Shown here one piece after another: positions 52,914 through 62,155 of a stretch of 64,000 nucleotides of DNA (the first letter of the stretch is position 1; each line of letters begins with the position of its first letter). The notes under the pieces are model-generated. The model saw only the letters and a list, made by a program, of their open reading frames with translations, was not told the DNA's origin and ran no database searches. Source of the DNA: a candidate division CSSED10-310 bacterium (lineage in GTDB: Bacteria > CSSED10-310 > JAFGJC01). The stretch spans positions 1 to 64,000 of the forward strand of contig JAFGLW010000011.1 of the NCBI GenBank assembly GCA_016927905.1, in the 5' to 3' direction. The position numbers and the translations under genes were made by a program.

Positions 52914-54881
52914 ATGCTTGATGTGATACACAACCCGGAGGATCTGAGGAAGCTGGATATCGGTGTTCTGGAGGAGCTTGCGCGGGAATGCCGGGATGAG
53001 ATCATTCAGACAGTATCGCGGACGGGGGGGCATCTTGCGACCAATCTGGGCGTGGTCGAGTTGACGCTGGCGCTGCACTATGTGTTTGACACGCCCCGGG
53101 ACCGGATTATCTGGGATGTGGGTCATCAGGTTTACACACATAAGATACTCACGGGCCGGTTGAACGCGTTCCGAACCGGGCTGCGGCAATACGGGGGTTT
53201 GTCCGGATTCCCCAAAAAAGCGGAAAGCGAGTATGATCATTATGATACGGGGCACAGCGGCACCTCCATTTCATTCGCTCTTGGCATGGCGGAAGCATTG
53301 CATGCCCGGGGTATTCAGAACCGAGTGATCGCGGTTATTGGGGATGGATCCATGACTACCGGTGTTGCATTTGAAGCGTTGAATCACGGTGGCCAGGTCA
53401 ACAATCCCAATCTGATCGTGATTCTGAATGACAATGAAATGTCCATATCCCCCAATGTGGGTGCATTATCGGAGTATATCAGCCGCAGAATTGCATCTCC
53501 CCGGAGCACTCAGATCCGCAAAACGACCAAAGCCATTCTGCATGCAATTCCGAAAGCTGGGGACGACCTGATCCGACTGGTTCGCAAGCTGGAGCGGTCG
53601 GTCAAGGATTTGATTCAGCCGGGATTGCTTTTTGAGGAGATGGGATTTCAGTACCTGGGACCGTTTGACGGACACCGGATCGACGGGCTGGTGGATATTT
53701 TCCGGAACATCAGGCACATTCCGGGTCCGCTACTGATTCATGTTCTCACCCGGAAAGGCTGCGGGTATAAACCGGCGGAGATTGAACCGGAGCGGTTTCA
53801 CGGAGCTTCGGCGTTCGATGTTTCGACCGGCAGATTCATCCAGAAGAATGAGTCTCCCAGTTACACCGAGATATTCGGAAAGGCCCTGATCGATCTTGCG
53901 CATTCGGATGACCGAGTGGTAGCCATAACCGCTGCCATGACCCTGGGTACGGGTCTGGATGGTTTTGTCAAGGTGTTCCCGGATCGGTTTTATGATGTGG
54001 GTATTGCCGAACAGCATGCGGTGGCCTTTGCAGGAGGATTGGCCCAGGAGGGTTACCGGCCGGTTGTCGCGATATACTCCACGTTTTTACAACGGGCGTA
54101 TGATCAGGTGTTCCATGATGTCTGTCTGCAGAACCTGCCGGTTATTTTCGCTCTGGATCGGGGCGGGCTGGTTGGAGCAGACGGTCCGACCCATCATGGC
54201 GTATTCGATTTTTCCTATCTCCGTCATCTGCCCAACATCTCGGTCATCGCACCCCGGGACGAGAATGAACTTCGCAGGGCCTTGTTTGCGGCGGCGGAGC
54301 ATGACCAGCCGGTTGTCATACGCTATCCGAGGGCTGCCGGAATGGGAGTGGTAGTTGAAGCGGATCCCAGGCCATTGAACTGGGGCGAATCGGAATTGTT
54401 GCGGGAGGGGAGTGACATTACGGTTCTGGGAGCGGGGCCTATGGTTTACGAGGCTTTGAAGGCCGCCGAGATTCTGGAGCAGAGCGGTATCGACGTGGAG
54501 GTTATCGATGCCAGGTTCATCAAACCGCTGGATAGTACACTCATACTCAAATCAATCCGCAAGACCCGGAGATTGTTGACGCTGGAGGAAAACTCCCTTG
54601 CCGGTGGTTTCGGCAGTGCCGTGATCGAGACACTGACCGGTCAGGACATCTCCTTCTGTCATGTCGATTGCATGGGTATCCCGGATCAGTTTATTCCCAT
54701 GGGCTCCCAGGGGGAGCTTCGGAATGATCTGGGATTATCGGCGAACGAACTGATCCGCCGGATTCGACTTCTCGTGCCCGCATCGGGGTCGAGCCGGCAT
54801 AACCGGGACAAAAAGATGAAGACGACTCTCGATGGCTCTCATCCGGGCAGACGTACTGGTAACGAAAAGAAAACTGGCTGA
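52914..54881 (+). CDS. dxs: 1-deoxy-D-xylulose-5-phosphate synthase
   Basis: This 655-residue thiamin-diphosphate enzyme makes DXP from pyruvate and glyceraldehyde 3-phosphate, first step of the MEP isoprenoid pathway. The ThDP motif is VIGDGSMTTGVAFEALNHGG. The N-terminal GGHLATNLGVVELTLALHYVF, the DVGHQVYTHKILTGR loop and FYDVGIAEQHAVAFAGGLA (catalytic Glu) are canonical. The last 50 bp overlap tlyA, so the C-terminal tail (rich in Arg, Lys, Gly) is non-homologous extension. Together with polyprenyl synthase downstream it forms an isoprenoid-related neighbourhood. Confidence 0.97.
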   Translation: MLDVIHNPEDLRKLDIGVLEELARECRDEIIQTVSRTGGHLATNLGVVELTLALHYVFDTPRDRIIWDVGHQVYTHKILTGRLNAFRTGLRQYGGLSGFPKKAESEYDHYDTGHSGTSISFALGMAEALHARGIQNRVIAVIGDGSMTTGVAFEALNHGGQVNNPNLIVILNDNEMSISPNVGALSEYISRRIASPRSTQIRKTTKAILHAIPKAGDDLIRLVRKLERSVKDLIQPGLLFEEMGFQYLGPFDGHRIDGLVDIFRNIRHIPGPLLIHVLTRKGCGYKPAEIEPERFHGASAFDVSTGRFIQKNESPSYTEIFGKALIDLAHSDDRVVAITAAMTLGTGLDGFVKVFPDRFYDVGIAEQHAVAFAGGLAQEGYRPVVAIYSTFLQRAYDQVFHDVCLQNLPVIFALDRGGLVGADGPTHHGVFDFSYLRHLPNISVIAPRDENELRRALFAAAEHDQPVVIRYPRAAGMGVVVEADPRPLNWGESELLREGSDITVLGAGPMVYEALKAAEILEQSGIDVEVIDARFIKPLDSTLILKSIRKTRRLLTLEENSLAGGFGSAVIETLTGQDISFCHVDCMGIPDQFIPMGSQGELRNDLGLSANELIRRIRLLVPASGSSRHNRDKKMKTTLDGSHPGRRTGNEKKTG

Positions 54882-55629
54882 GAGCCGTTCGGAAGCAGCG
54901 GATCTGCTCCGGAGAGGTTTGATAGCCATTGCCGGAAAACCGGTGGTCAAACCGGGTGCCATGGTTTTGGCGGATGCGGCTGTCGTGCTTTTGAAACCCG
55001 GCCCGCGGTTTGTCAGCCGGGGTGGTGACAAGCTGGCGGGCGCTCTGGACGCATTCGGAATATGTCCTGCAGGCCGGATCGCTCTCGATTGCGGAGCTTC
55101 CACGGGCGGTTTTACCGACTGCCTGCTTCAGCGCGGTGCCCTGAAAGTATATGCCGTGGATGTCGGATACGGCCAGCTGCACTGGAAACTCAGAACTGAC
55201 CCGAGGGTGTCTGTACTCGAGCGGACGAATATCCGCTATTTGTCCTCCGATCTGATCGATCCTCCCGCCGAACTGGCCACTTTGGATCTTTCATTCATAT
55301 CTCTCAAACTGATAATGGGAAGGATGATGGATTTTCTGATGCGTGACGGTGCCGTTGTCGCTCTGATCAAACCTCAATTCGAAGCGGGCAGGGATCAGGT
55401 CGGATCCGGAGGTGTTGTGCGGGACGCATCGGTTCACAAACGGGTCCTGATGGAATTGGCGGAATCATTTCAACACGATGGATGGGTGATACCGGGTGTG
55501 ATATGTTCATCCCTGACCGGTCCGAAGGGAAACCGGGAGTTTTTCTTTCATATGAAACGAAATCCGGGGGAATCTGTTTCCGGGATTGCAGCGATGATCG
55601 ATGCTGCGGTGAACGGCAAGGAAGGGTAG
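54832..55629 (+). CDS. tlyA: TlyA-family rRNA 2'-O-methyltransferase
   Basis: This 265-residue protein has an S4 domain (MALIRADVLVTKRKLAESRSE) and a FtsJ-like methyltransferase domain. SAM and catalytic motifs are IALDCGASTGGFTDCLLQRGA, VYAVDVGYGQLHW, LDLSFISLKLIM and VALIKPQFEAG. Family members methylate 16S and/or 23S rRNA, sometimes called hemolysin A. The ATG at 54832 lies inside dxs; the N terminus matches the family so the 50-bp overlap is real. nadK follows 7 bp later. Confidence 0.92.
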   Translation: MALIRADVLVTKRKLAESRSEAADLLRRGLIAIAGKPVVKPGAMVLADAAVVLLKPGPRFVSRGGDKLAGALDAFGICPAGRIALDCGASTGGFTDCLLQRGALKVYAVDVGYGQLHWKLRTDPRVSVLERTNIRYLSSDLIDPPAELATLDLSFISLKLIMGRMMDFLMRDGAVVALIKPQFEAGRDQVGSGGVVRDASVHKRVLMELAESFQHDGWVIPGVICSSLTGPKGNREFFFHMKRNPGESVSGIAAMIDAAVNGKEG

Positions 55630-55636
55630 CGGAAAA

Positions 55637-56494
55637 ATGAAAACCATAGCGATCTGTGCCAAACCCGATACGCCTATGGTTGCGCTGATTGGCGGCACGC
55701 TGGTCGATTGGCTGAAGCAGCGGGATCAAATCATCTTAATGGATGAGATGGCTTCCGTTCAAATCAGAAAACCGGCCGATAGAATCATCGAGAATACAAT
55801 TCCGCCTCAAACAGATCTGGTTATTGTTTTGGGAGGTGACGGCACGATTTTGAGGGTGGCGCGTCTTCTGGAGGATCATCAGACACCCATCATGGCAGTG
55901 AATCTGGGCGGCCTGGGATTTCTGACATCGTTCACTCCGGAAGAGATGCTCCAGGAACTGGATAAAATTCTCCAGAACCGATTTCAGGTTTTAAACCGTT
56001 TAATGCTCCAGACCCGGCTTTTTCGCGACAATACCCTGATATATGAAAACACGATTCTCAACGACGTGGTTTTCAAGGAGTCGACATTATCCCGAATCAT
56101 CAAACTCAGCACATGGGTTGACGACGTTCCCATCACGACCTATCATGGCGACGGTCTGATCATTTCGACGCCAACTGGATCCACCGGCTATTCCCTCTCC
56201 GCAGGCGGACCCATAATCTGTTCGCACCTCAAAGCAATCATCCTGACACCAATCTGTCCCCATTCGTTCGCACACCGCCCGATTGTGATTGGGCCCGAGC
56301 AGGTTGTGGAGGTTCGGCTGGAATCGTCTCACGGGGAGGTATCCCTGACCATCGACGGTCAGGTCAGGTATGCAATGCAGTATCGGGATAAAGTGCTGGT
56401 CACAGGAGCTCCGGTTCAAACCCGTCTTATCCAGAATCCCAATACGACGTATTTCCAGGTTCTGAGTCACAAACTGAAATGGGGATTGATCTGA
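55637..56494 (+). CDS. nadK: NAD kinase
   Basis: This 285-residue enzyme phosphorylates NAD to NADP. The GGDGT motif is LVIVLGGDGTILRVARLL, followed by PIMAVNLGGLGFLTSF and DGLIISTPTGSTGYSLSAGGPI, the substrate-binding loop. KKIAIC-type start: MKTIAICAKPDTPM. It lies between tlyA and recN, a common order in many bacteria. Confidence 0.96.
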   Translation: MKTIAICAKPDTPMVALIGGTLVDWLKQRDQIILMDEMASVQIRKPADRIIENTIPPQTDLVIVLGGDGTILRVARLLEDHQTPIMAVNLGGLGFLTSFTPEEMLQELDKILQNRFQVLNRLMLQTRLFRDNTLIYENTILNDVVFKESTLSRIIKLSTWVDDVPITTYHGDGLIISTPTGSTGYSLSAGGPIICSHLKAIILTPICPHSFAHRPIVIGPEQVVEVRLESSHGEVSLTIDGQVRYAMQYRDKVLVTGAPVQTRLIQNPNTTYFQVLSHKLKWGLI

Positions 56495-56495
56495 T

Positions 56496-58229
56496 ATGCT
56501 CGATTCCGTTCACATCCGGAACTATGCGTTGTTGAATGACATTGAACTGTCATTTTCGGATGGCTTGAACGTGGTATCCGGCGAAACGGGATCCGGGAAA
56601 TCAATTCTGGTTCAGGCGATTTCGGGACTTCTGGTGACACCCGTGGAGAAAGAAAAGATCCGGCCTCCGGAGAAGATGGCTCTGATCGAGGGTTACTTCT
56701 CCGGCATCGATCCCGGGTGGGTGCGAGGCGTTCTGGATGATATCGAGATGAACGGAACGGATACGATGAGGCTGATTTTGCGTAGGGAGATGTTTGCCAG
56801 TGGTCGAAGCCGGTATCTGGTGAACGACCAGTCGGTGCCCAAGCACATTTTTCAGGAAATCGGGCGTCATCTTCTGGACATCAACAGCCAGCATGAACAC
56901 CAGAAATTACTGGATGCACGCAACCATTTGGAATTTCTGGACAGGGCTCTCGATCTTGAGTCTCCTGTTGCGGAGATCGTCAGGTTTCATAACAAGCTGC
57001 AGGTTCTGAGCCGCGAAATCATGGAGATGGAAGTTACGGACCGGAAACGCACGGAGCAAGCCAGAACGCTGGAAGACCGGATGGCTGAAATCGATGCAGC
57101 CAGCCTGTTACCCGATGAAAAGAGTTCTCTGGCGGACGAACTGAAACGTTTGCGGCATGCGGATGAGCTGAAGACACTGCTGGATGAGATTGTATATAAC
57201 TGTCGTTATGCGGAGCAGTCGTTATTGACCCAGGCAGGCAGGCTGTCCCGGCTGCTGCAAAAAGCGGTTCAACATGATTCCGGATTGGAGCCTTTGGCTG
57301 CTCAGGCTGAATCGGTTTTTCTGATACTGGACGATCTGGGCGATACGATCCGTCAGAAACGGGACCAGACTGACTGGACCCGGGAGCGGTTGAACGAAGT
57401 GGCGGAACGGCTGCATTTTCTCCAGAGCATGGAAGCGAAGTATCAAAACGATATCCCGGGTATCATTGCCTATCGGGGAACGATTGAGGAGGAGCTTTCC
57501 CAGCTCGGGAATCTGCGGCATCGAATCATGTCGATGAAGCAGGAATGGGACGATCTATACCGGAATTATCTGAAGAAGTGCGCATTGATTTCATCCGCCC
57601 GGCGCAGGGGAGCGGTCGGTTTATGCAGGAGTATCGCCGGATTGCTGAACGAGGTCGGGATGACCGGTGCCCGGTTTGAAATTGCATTCTCTGCACTGCC
57701 CGAGGATCTTGCCCGGGAGTTGAACGTGGATGATCAAAGGCTTCCGGAGTTATGCCGGGCGCAGGGTTTGGACATTGTTGAATTCAGGTTATCCGCCAAT
57801 CCGGGCACTTCTCTGCTTCCCCTGTCCCGAGTTGCCTCCGGTGGAGAATTGAGCCGGATCATGCTGGCGCTGAAACACCATTTCATTTCCGACGATGTGT
57901 CCACAGTCATCCTGGACGAAGTCGATGCCGGGATTGGCGGTCAGACCGCGGATTCGGTTGCCCGGCAGATCAAAAAGCTTTCCAGGCGAAAACAGATTCT
58001 ATGTGTGACGCATCTGGCGCAGATCGCGGTCCATGCAGACCGTCATATCTTGGTGGCCAAACGGATTTCGGGTGGCAGCACTGAGGTGGCGATTCACCGG
58101 GTTGACAAAGAAGCCAGAATCGATGAGGTCGCCCGGATGATTGCCGGTGAGACCGCCGACGGGCAAGCGAAAAAACTGGCTGAATCTCTTCTGTCGAACG
58201 CTTCCCTGTCCGACGCCGGATGTAAATAA
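56496..58229 (+). CDS. recN: DNA repair protein RecN
   Basis: This 577-residue SMC-like ATPase has Walker A GETGSGKSILVQAISGLL in the N-terminal head, a coiled coil with hinge in the middle (residues about 160-370), and the C-terminal head LSRVASGGELSRIMLALK (signature) and STVILDEVDAGIGGQTADSVA (Walker B). It acts in double-strand break repair. It starts 1 bp after nadK. The stop lies 14 bp from the convergent polyprenyl synthase stop. Confidence 0.96.
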   Translation: MLDSVHIRNYALLNDIELSFSDGLNVVSGETGSGKSILVQAISGLLVTPVEKEKIRPPEKMALIEGYFSGIDPGWVRGVLDDIEMNGTDTMRLILRREMFASGRSRYLVNDQSVPKHIFQEIGRHLLDINSQHEHQKLLDARNHLEFLDRALDLESPVAEIVRFHNKLQVLSREIMEMEVTDRKRTEQARTLEDRMAEIDAASLLPDEKSSLADELKRLRHADELKTLLDEIVYNCRYAEQSLLTQAGRLSRLLQKAVQHDSGLEPLAAQAESVFLILDDLGDTIRQKRDQTDWTRERLNEVAERLHFLQSMEAKYQNDIPGIIAYRGTIEEELSQLGNLRHRIMSMKQEWDDLYRNYLKKCALISSARRRGAVGLCRSIAGLLNEVGMTGARFEIAFSALPEDLARELNVDDQRLPELCRAQGLDIVEFRLSANPGTSLLPLSRVASGGELSRIMLALKHHFISDDVSTVILDEVDAGIGGQTADSVARQIKKLSRRKQILCVTHLAQIAVHADRHILVAKRISGGSTEVAIHRVDKEARIDEVARMIAGETADGQAKKLAESLLSNASLSDAGCK

Positions 58230-58243
58230 TTCTGTTTCAGATC

Positions 58244-59344
58244 TTATTTTAGGCGCTGAACGGAATACTCCGCGATCCCGGTCAGGATATCGAGATACGG
58301 TGAATCGGGGAGTTCGGAGAGAATTGAAATCGAATCATGGATCAGCTGTTCCGAGCGGCGGGCGACCCGGTCGATGGCCCCGCTGCTGATCACGGTTTTC
58401 TTCAGAAGTCCGGCTTCTTCAGCCGTCATATCTGATTTTCCCAGCAGCCGTTGAATGAATTCCCTGGTTTTTATGTCGGACAGGTCGTAAGCGTATTTTA
58501 TGGCCAGGGTTCGTTTGCCTTCCCTGAAATCTGATCCGATGGGTTTCCCCAGCATTTCCTCGTCTCCCAGAATCCCGAGGATATCGTCTCTTAATTGGAA
58601 CGCCAGTCCGATATTGGATCCGTAAGCGCTCAGTATCCGGATCCACGGATGTTCGAGATCAATTATATTCAATCCGATCAATCCCCCTGCGACCACTGAA
58701 AACGAAAGCAGCGTGCCTGTTTTCCGTCGGAGCATCAATTCGATTTCATCGATGCGGATCCGATCCAGTGGTATTCCAGTTTGCAGAACATCCGAGACTT
58801 CACCGGTCAAGAGATCCGGCAGGACCTGTCCTTCCAGCATGGCGATCAGTTTCAGGACGATATGGGATGGAAGGTCGTCGGCCAGAGCGGATTGAGCCAG
58901 GATATCGATCACGAATCCATGCTGGGCGTCGCCGATGAGCATGGCCATTGAATTGGCCAGATGATCTTGAGGCAGCAGTGGATTTTGAAGATCCCAATCC
59001 GGGAAATCCCGGTAGATTCGATGGTGAATGGTGGGTCCACCCCTTCGGTATTGGTCCCGATCGATGATGTCGTCGTGAACCAGGGTCCAGGTGTGGAACA
59101 TCTCGATTGCCGCACCCGCTGGAACGGCTTTCCAGGGATGCCCGCCGGTCAAACCTGCCGCGGCACATGTCAGGGCGGGACGCAGGCATTTTCCGCCTCG
59201 CGAGGAGTAATCGAGTATTCGGTCCTTGATCAATCCGTCCGGAAGCCGGTTCAAAAACGGGGCTGATGTGAGTGCCGATCCGATGCGACTGGAGACTTCG
59301 TTCAGGAATTCGCGAAGGATCCGGTCTCTGTTTTGATCACTCAA
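58244..59344 (-). CDS. Polyprenyl (farnesyl/geranylgeranyl-type) diphosphate synthase
   Basis: This trans-prenyltransferase has the first Asp-rich motif in HTWTLVHDDIIDRD and the second region in AFQLRDDILGILGDEEMLGKPIGSD. GKCLRPALTCAAAGL and EGKRTLAIKYA are further signatures. It condenses isopentenyl diphosphate onto allylic diphosphates; chain length cannot be read. The start TTG at 59344 overlaps the stop of the proteasome-like gene (TTGAGTGA); the frame continues upstream but that is antisense-free coding for the neighbour. About 366 residues. Coupling to the proteasome-like pair is odd. Confidence 0.88.
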   Translation of the reverse strand: MSDQNRDRILREFLNEVSSRIGSALTSAPFLNRLPDGLIKDRILDYSSRGGKCLRPALTCAAAGLTGGHPWKAVPAGAAIEMFHTWTLVHDDIIDRDQYRRGGPTIHHRIYRDFPDWDLQNPLLPQDHLANSMAMLIGDAQHGFVIDILAQSALADDLPSHIVLKLIAMLEGQVLPDLLTGEVSDVLQTGIPLDRIRIDEIELMLRRKTGTLLSFSVVAGGLIGLNIIDLEHPWIRILSAYGSNIGLAFQLRDDILGILGDEEMLGKPIGSDFREGKRTLAIKYAYDLSDIKTREFIQRLLGKSDMTAEEAGLLKKTVISSGAIDRVARRSEQLIHDSISILSELPDSPYLDILTGIAEYSVQRLK

Positions 59345-60386
59345 CAGCCGGTCTTTCAGGATATCCCCGGAGAATATCCAGCATTGCGCATGGACTGGAG
59401 ACTGCGCTCCAGAATTTGCCGTCCACGGATTCCCATGTGCCGCCTTTCCAGAAAAGCTCATCCAGCAAATCCATGGCCGTATCTTTCGCCATCAGCCGCA
59501 CTTCCCATGCTTTGACGATCTCCGATGCCAGCTTGGCCCGGGCGTCGTTGACGGTGCGCATCCGGTGATCCGGTGTTTCCCGGCCGTCGAACAGGATGAT
59601 ATTCAGATATCCTTCAACTCCGATGTCGTGGCGGCTGGCGGCATTGACGGCGTTGATCATCTCGAACAGTCCTTCCGATCGGGGAATGGCTCCCCGGCGT
59701 TCCGGCACTGTTTTTCTGCTGCTGAACTCACTGAGATAAAGCGTCGCCACATCCCGGCCGGATCCATCAGCCAGGAAAATCTCCTGTACAGGGAAATAGG
59801 TGTGTTCGATCATGGACAGCGAAAAAATCCGGAATCCCTGCCGGGGTTCATATCCCGCGATAATCCCGGCATTCAGAAAGATTGATGTCATTTCGCCGGT
59901 CCGGCCTTTCCAGGTGATTGCGTCATGGATTGCGCTGACAGTGCCGGCATCCTTGATTTCGTATTTCTGTCCGTTGCGCATGTAATACCCGCGGCACAGG
60001 TCGTTAACCGAGAATCCGTACCGGCCGATGATCGTTTGGTCGATATGTTCCCGTTTCAGTTTTATCTGGGCTTCAAACGCCCATTTTGCCAGTTCTTCGA
60101 TGGTAATGAAGGATTCCGGGATTTTGTCCTTTTTTGTTTTCAGAAGATCGTATTCGGTTCGCACGCGTTTTCTGATATTGAACTTGAGTTCATCTCCGAT
60201 CGTCGATGTCCCCGTGTTTCCGTAGCAGGCCACGATACCCTGTTCCCGGGCGATATCGGGATCGACCACGGATTTAATTTTGTCGGCCGAATTAATGATC
60301 ATGTTTTCGGGATTCCATCCCCGCTGCTCGTCGCACACCATAGCGCCGGAATACTCGTCAAACCGGATCGCGTTGATCGATGTCAT
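59337..60386 (-). CDS. Proteasome/HslV-like Ntn-hydrolase-fold protein B (Thr-containing subunit)
   Basis: This 349-residue protein starts MTSINAIRF and then EYSGAMVCDEQR, closely like the HslV start MTTIVSVRR and its G-x4-D strand. After Met removal Thr would be residue 1, the Asp of CDE aligns with Asp17 (one residue longer turn), and K36 in SADKIKSV aligns with Lys33. ACYGNTGTSTIGDELKF resembles the strand-helix after it, and LADGSGRDVATLYL the later GSGG motif. An insertion of about 80 residues (100-180) and a C-terminal extension are unusual. ATG overlaps the stop of gene A (ATGA), behind GGAGGAG. Confidence 0.7.
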   Translation of the reverse strand: MTSINAIRFDEYSGAMVCDEQRGWNPENMIINSADKIKSVVDPDIAREQGIVACYGNTGTSTIGDELKFNIRKRVRTEYDLLKTKKDKIPESFITIEELAKWAFEAQIKLKREHIDQTIIGRYGFSVNDLCRGYYMRNGQKYEIKDAGTVSAIHDAITWKGRTGEMTSIFLNAGIIAGYEPRQGFRIFSLSMIEHTYFPVQEIFLADGSGRDVATLYLSEFSSRKTVPERRGAIPRSEGLFEMINAVNAASRHDIGVEGYLNIILFDGRETPDHRMRTVNDARAKLASEIVKAWEVRLMAKDTAMDLLDELFWKGGTWESVDGKFWSAVSSPCAMLDILRGYPERPAVE

Positions 60387-61480
60387 CGTTTTGCTCCTCC
60401 TTTGCCGGGTTTTTGCGGTTTGACGGGCGATCCAGGCGGTAATTCCGGAAAGGGGGGCAGTTTGTATCCCCGCAGGAGTTTGTGAAGGGTTGCCTGATCT
60501 TCGATCTGGTCGAAGAACAGGTGTTCAACATCCGTTCTATCTGCCTGTTTGAAAAACAGTTTTTCCAACAGGGGGTATATCTTTTCTTGGGTTATCAGGC
60601 CGTGCTGGAGAGCCCGGACCATTTCCATTGCCAGACGGGTTGTATCGCCGGAAAACTCGAAATAGCGGTTTGCATGATCTTGACCGTTTCCATCGATATA
60701 GATCAGGCTTAGACCGCCGCCCACTTCGTGAAAGTGATCATATCCTTTCAAGGTGGCCTGATAGAGAGCCAGCATTCCCCATACCGGATCGAATCCGGTT
60801 CGGCGTTGATCCAGAGTGAGATTGTTCATGATCCGAGAGAATTCGATTCCAGCTCCGTACAAACCGGCGCCTATGGCTTCAAATCCGCCTGAAATCAAAG
60901 AATACACCGTATTTTCAGCATTAATGTGAAAGGCCCTGAATTTGCTCTGGGGATCGTATCCAATCAAGACGGCCTTGTTTTTGAATATCGGATCGGTGAG
61001 ATTGCCTTTTTTTTCGTATGTAATGATTTTCCGGGCTTCTGTTTTAATGGCTTCCTGAGCCAGATCGTACCGGGTGCCGTCCTCCTCGAAGAAGCCTCGG
61101 TTCAGATCGTCCATTGTGAATCCGTAGAGGAATTTCAGCATATCGTTTACTTTGCGCTGCCGGATATCCTGCATGGTCTGCCGGATGATTTCGGCGATGG
61201 CTTCCAGATCATTCACCGGCATGTTCCGGACCTTGTCGCCGCTTTTAAAAATTTTCAGGATGTTATCCCGGGTTCTCCGAATCACTTCCTCGTGAAAACC
61301 GGGATGCCCGTATCCGCCGTATGCCGCTTCGATTCCCAGAGCTTCCGAAATCTCCCGGGGCAAGATATTCCGGATGTTATCCAGGAAAAAAGATCTTCTT
61401 CTACGGAGGAACCAATATTCCTCATCGCACAGCATGGCTCCGGATGAGGTACTGAACTGCAGAGCGGTAACGATTGCCAT
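60383..61480 (-). CDS. Proteasome-like Ntn-hydrolase-fold protein A (pseudo-subunit)
   Basis: This 365-residue paralogue of protein B starts MAIVTALQF and SSGAMLCDEEYW, so the hairpin and Asp of the fold are kept. Ala replaces the N-terminal Thr, and the Lys position is Asn (FLDNIRNI). AAYGGYGHPGFHEEVIRRT and SGGFEAIGAGLYGAGIEF follow the proteasome pattern. Like B it carries the motif FTMDDLNRGFFEEDGTRYDL in its insertion (B has FSVNDLCRGYYMRNGQKYEI). A Pro-rich tail (PPFPELPPGSPVKPQKP) ends it. ATG at 61480 follows GGGGG. It would be the inactive or structural member of a heteromer. Confidence 0.7.
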   Translation of the reverse strand: MAIVTALQFSTSSGAMLCDEEYWFLRRRRSFFLDNIRNILPREISEALGIEAAYGGYGHPGFHEEVIRRTRDNILKIFKSGDKVRNMPVNDLEAIAEIIRQTMQDIRQRKVNDMLKFLYGFTMDDLNRGFFEEDGTRYDLAQEAIKTEARKIITYEKKGNLTDPIFKNKAVLIGYDPQSKFRAFHINAENTVYSLISGGFEAIGAGLYGAGIEFSRIMNNLTLDQRRTGFDPVWGMLALYQATLKGYDHFHEVGGGLSLIYIDGNGQDHANRYFEFSGDTTRLAMEMVRALQHGLITQEKIYPLLEKLFFKQADRTDVEHLFFDQIEDQATLHKLLRGYKLPPFPELPPGSPVKPQKPGKGGAKR

Positions 61481-61544
61481 TTGAACCCCCATCTGCCGAG
61501 TTGATCGAAGTATCGAGACCCCCTGCGGGTCAAACAAAGGACGC

Positions 61545-61573
61545 ACTATAGCACAACTTCGGGGGAATGACAT
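61545..61573 (-). promoter_or_regulatory. Promoter of the proteasome-like operon
   Basis: On the minus strand ATGTCA (61573-61568) and TATAGT (61550-61545) are 17 bp apart, a fair sigma70-type pair. It lies 65 bp before the ATG of gene A. The leader contains a small GACCC/GGGTC hairpin. It follows the preceding acetyltransferase gene, which ends at 61595, so the three-gene unit could be transcribed independently. Confidence 0.5.
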
Positions 61574-61594
61574 CAGATTATCTTCGAGGGAGGA

Positions 61595-62140
61595 TCAATC
61601 CGGCGGATAGCCCAAAGCATCGTTGCCGGACGAAGCCGGGTTGGTGGCATCCAGGCCGATTTCCATCTCGATCTCATCACGGATGGGGATGCCGTCGCAA
61701 CCGGTTCGGGGAATGGAGGGTTTGAGTTTCCGGGAATATACCATGGCGTCGGGGTATATATCGGTGATGTGCATGCCCCATTTCTGGTAAAAACGGATTG
61801 CAGGTGTATTGTCGTTGGTTGTGATCAGCCACAAGCGCCGGCATCCCTTCCGGTATGCCTCCTGTTTTACCGCATCCATCAATGCGGACCCGATTCCACA
61901 TCGGCGGATCAGGCTGTTCAAAGTGATGATTTCACAGGAATCATTCAGGATGCGGTAGGTGATCAGCCCGACGATGGCATGGTTGTGCATGCATATGAAA
62001 CCGGGCAGTTTACCTGCGTGATGCATCTTGCCCCGTGTGACGATTTCGGCAGATCCCCAATGCGCGACAAGAAAATTCTCCATGGCCGGCCGATCGGCAT
62101 TGATCACCCGACGGATACCCGATGAAAGAATCAGGTTCAT
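61595..62140 (-). CDS. GNAT-family N-acetyltransferase
   Basis: This 181-residue protein carries the acetyl-CoA-binding motif LIRRCGIGSALMDAVKQEA (R-x-x-G-x-G/A), preceded by SCEIITLNSL strands and followed by LWLITTNDNTPAIRFYQKWGM, the GNAT motif B. A 40-residue C-terminal tail has no recognised function. The acceptor substrate is unknown. It is followed by the proteasome-like promoter. Confidence 0.88.
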   Translation of the reverse strand: MNLILSSGIRRVINADRPAMENFLVAHWGSAEIVTRGKMHHAGKLPGFICMHNHAIVGLITYRILNDSCEIITLNSLIRRCGIGSALMDAVKQEAYRKGCRRLWLITTNDNTPAIRFYQKWGMHITDIYPDAMVYSRKLKPSIPRTGCDGIPIRDEIEMEIGLDATNPASSGNDALGYPPD

Positions 62141-62155
62141 TTCGTTGTCAGGCTG

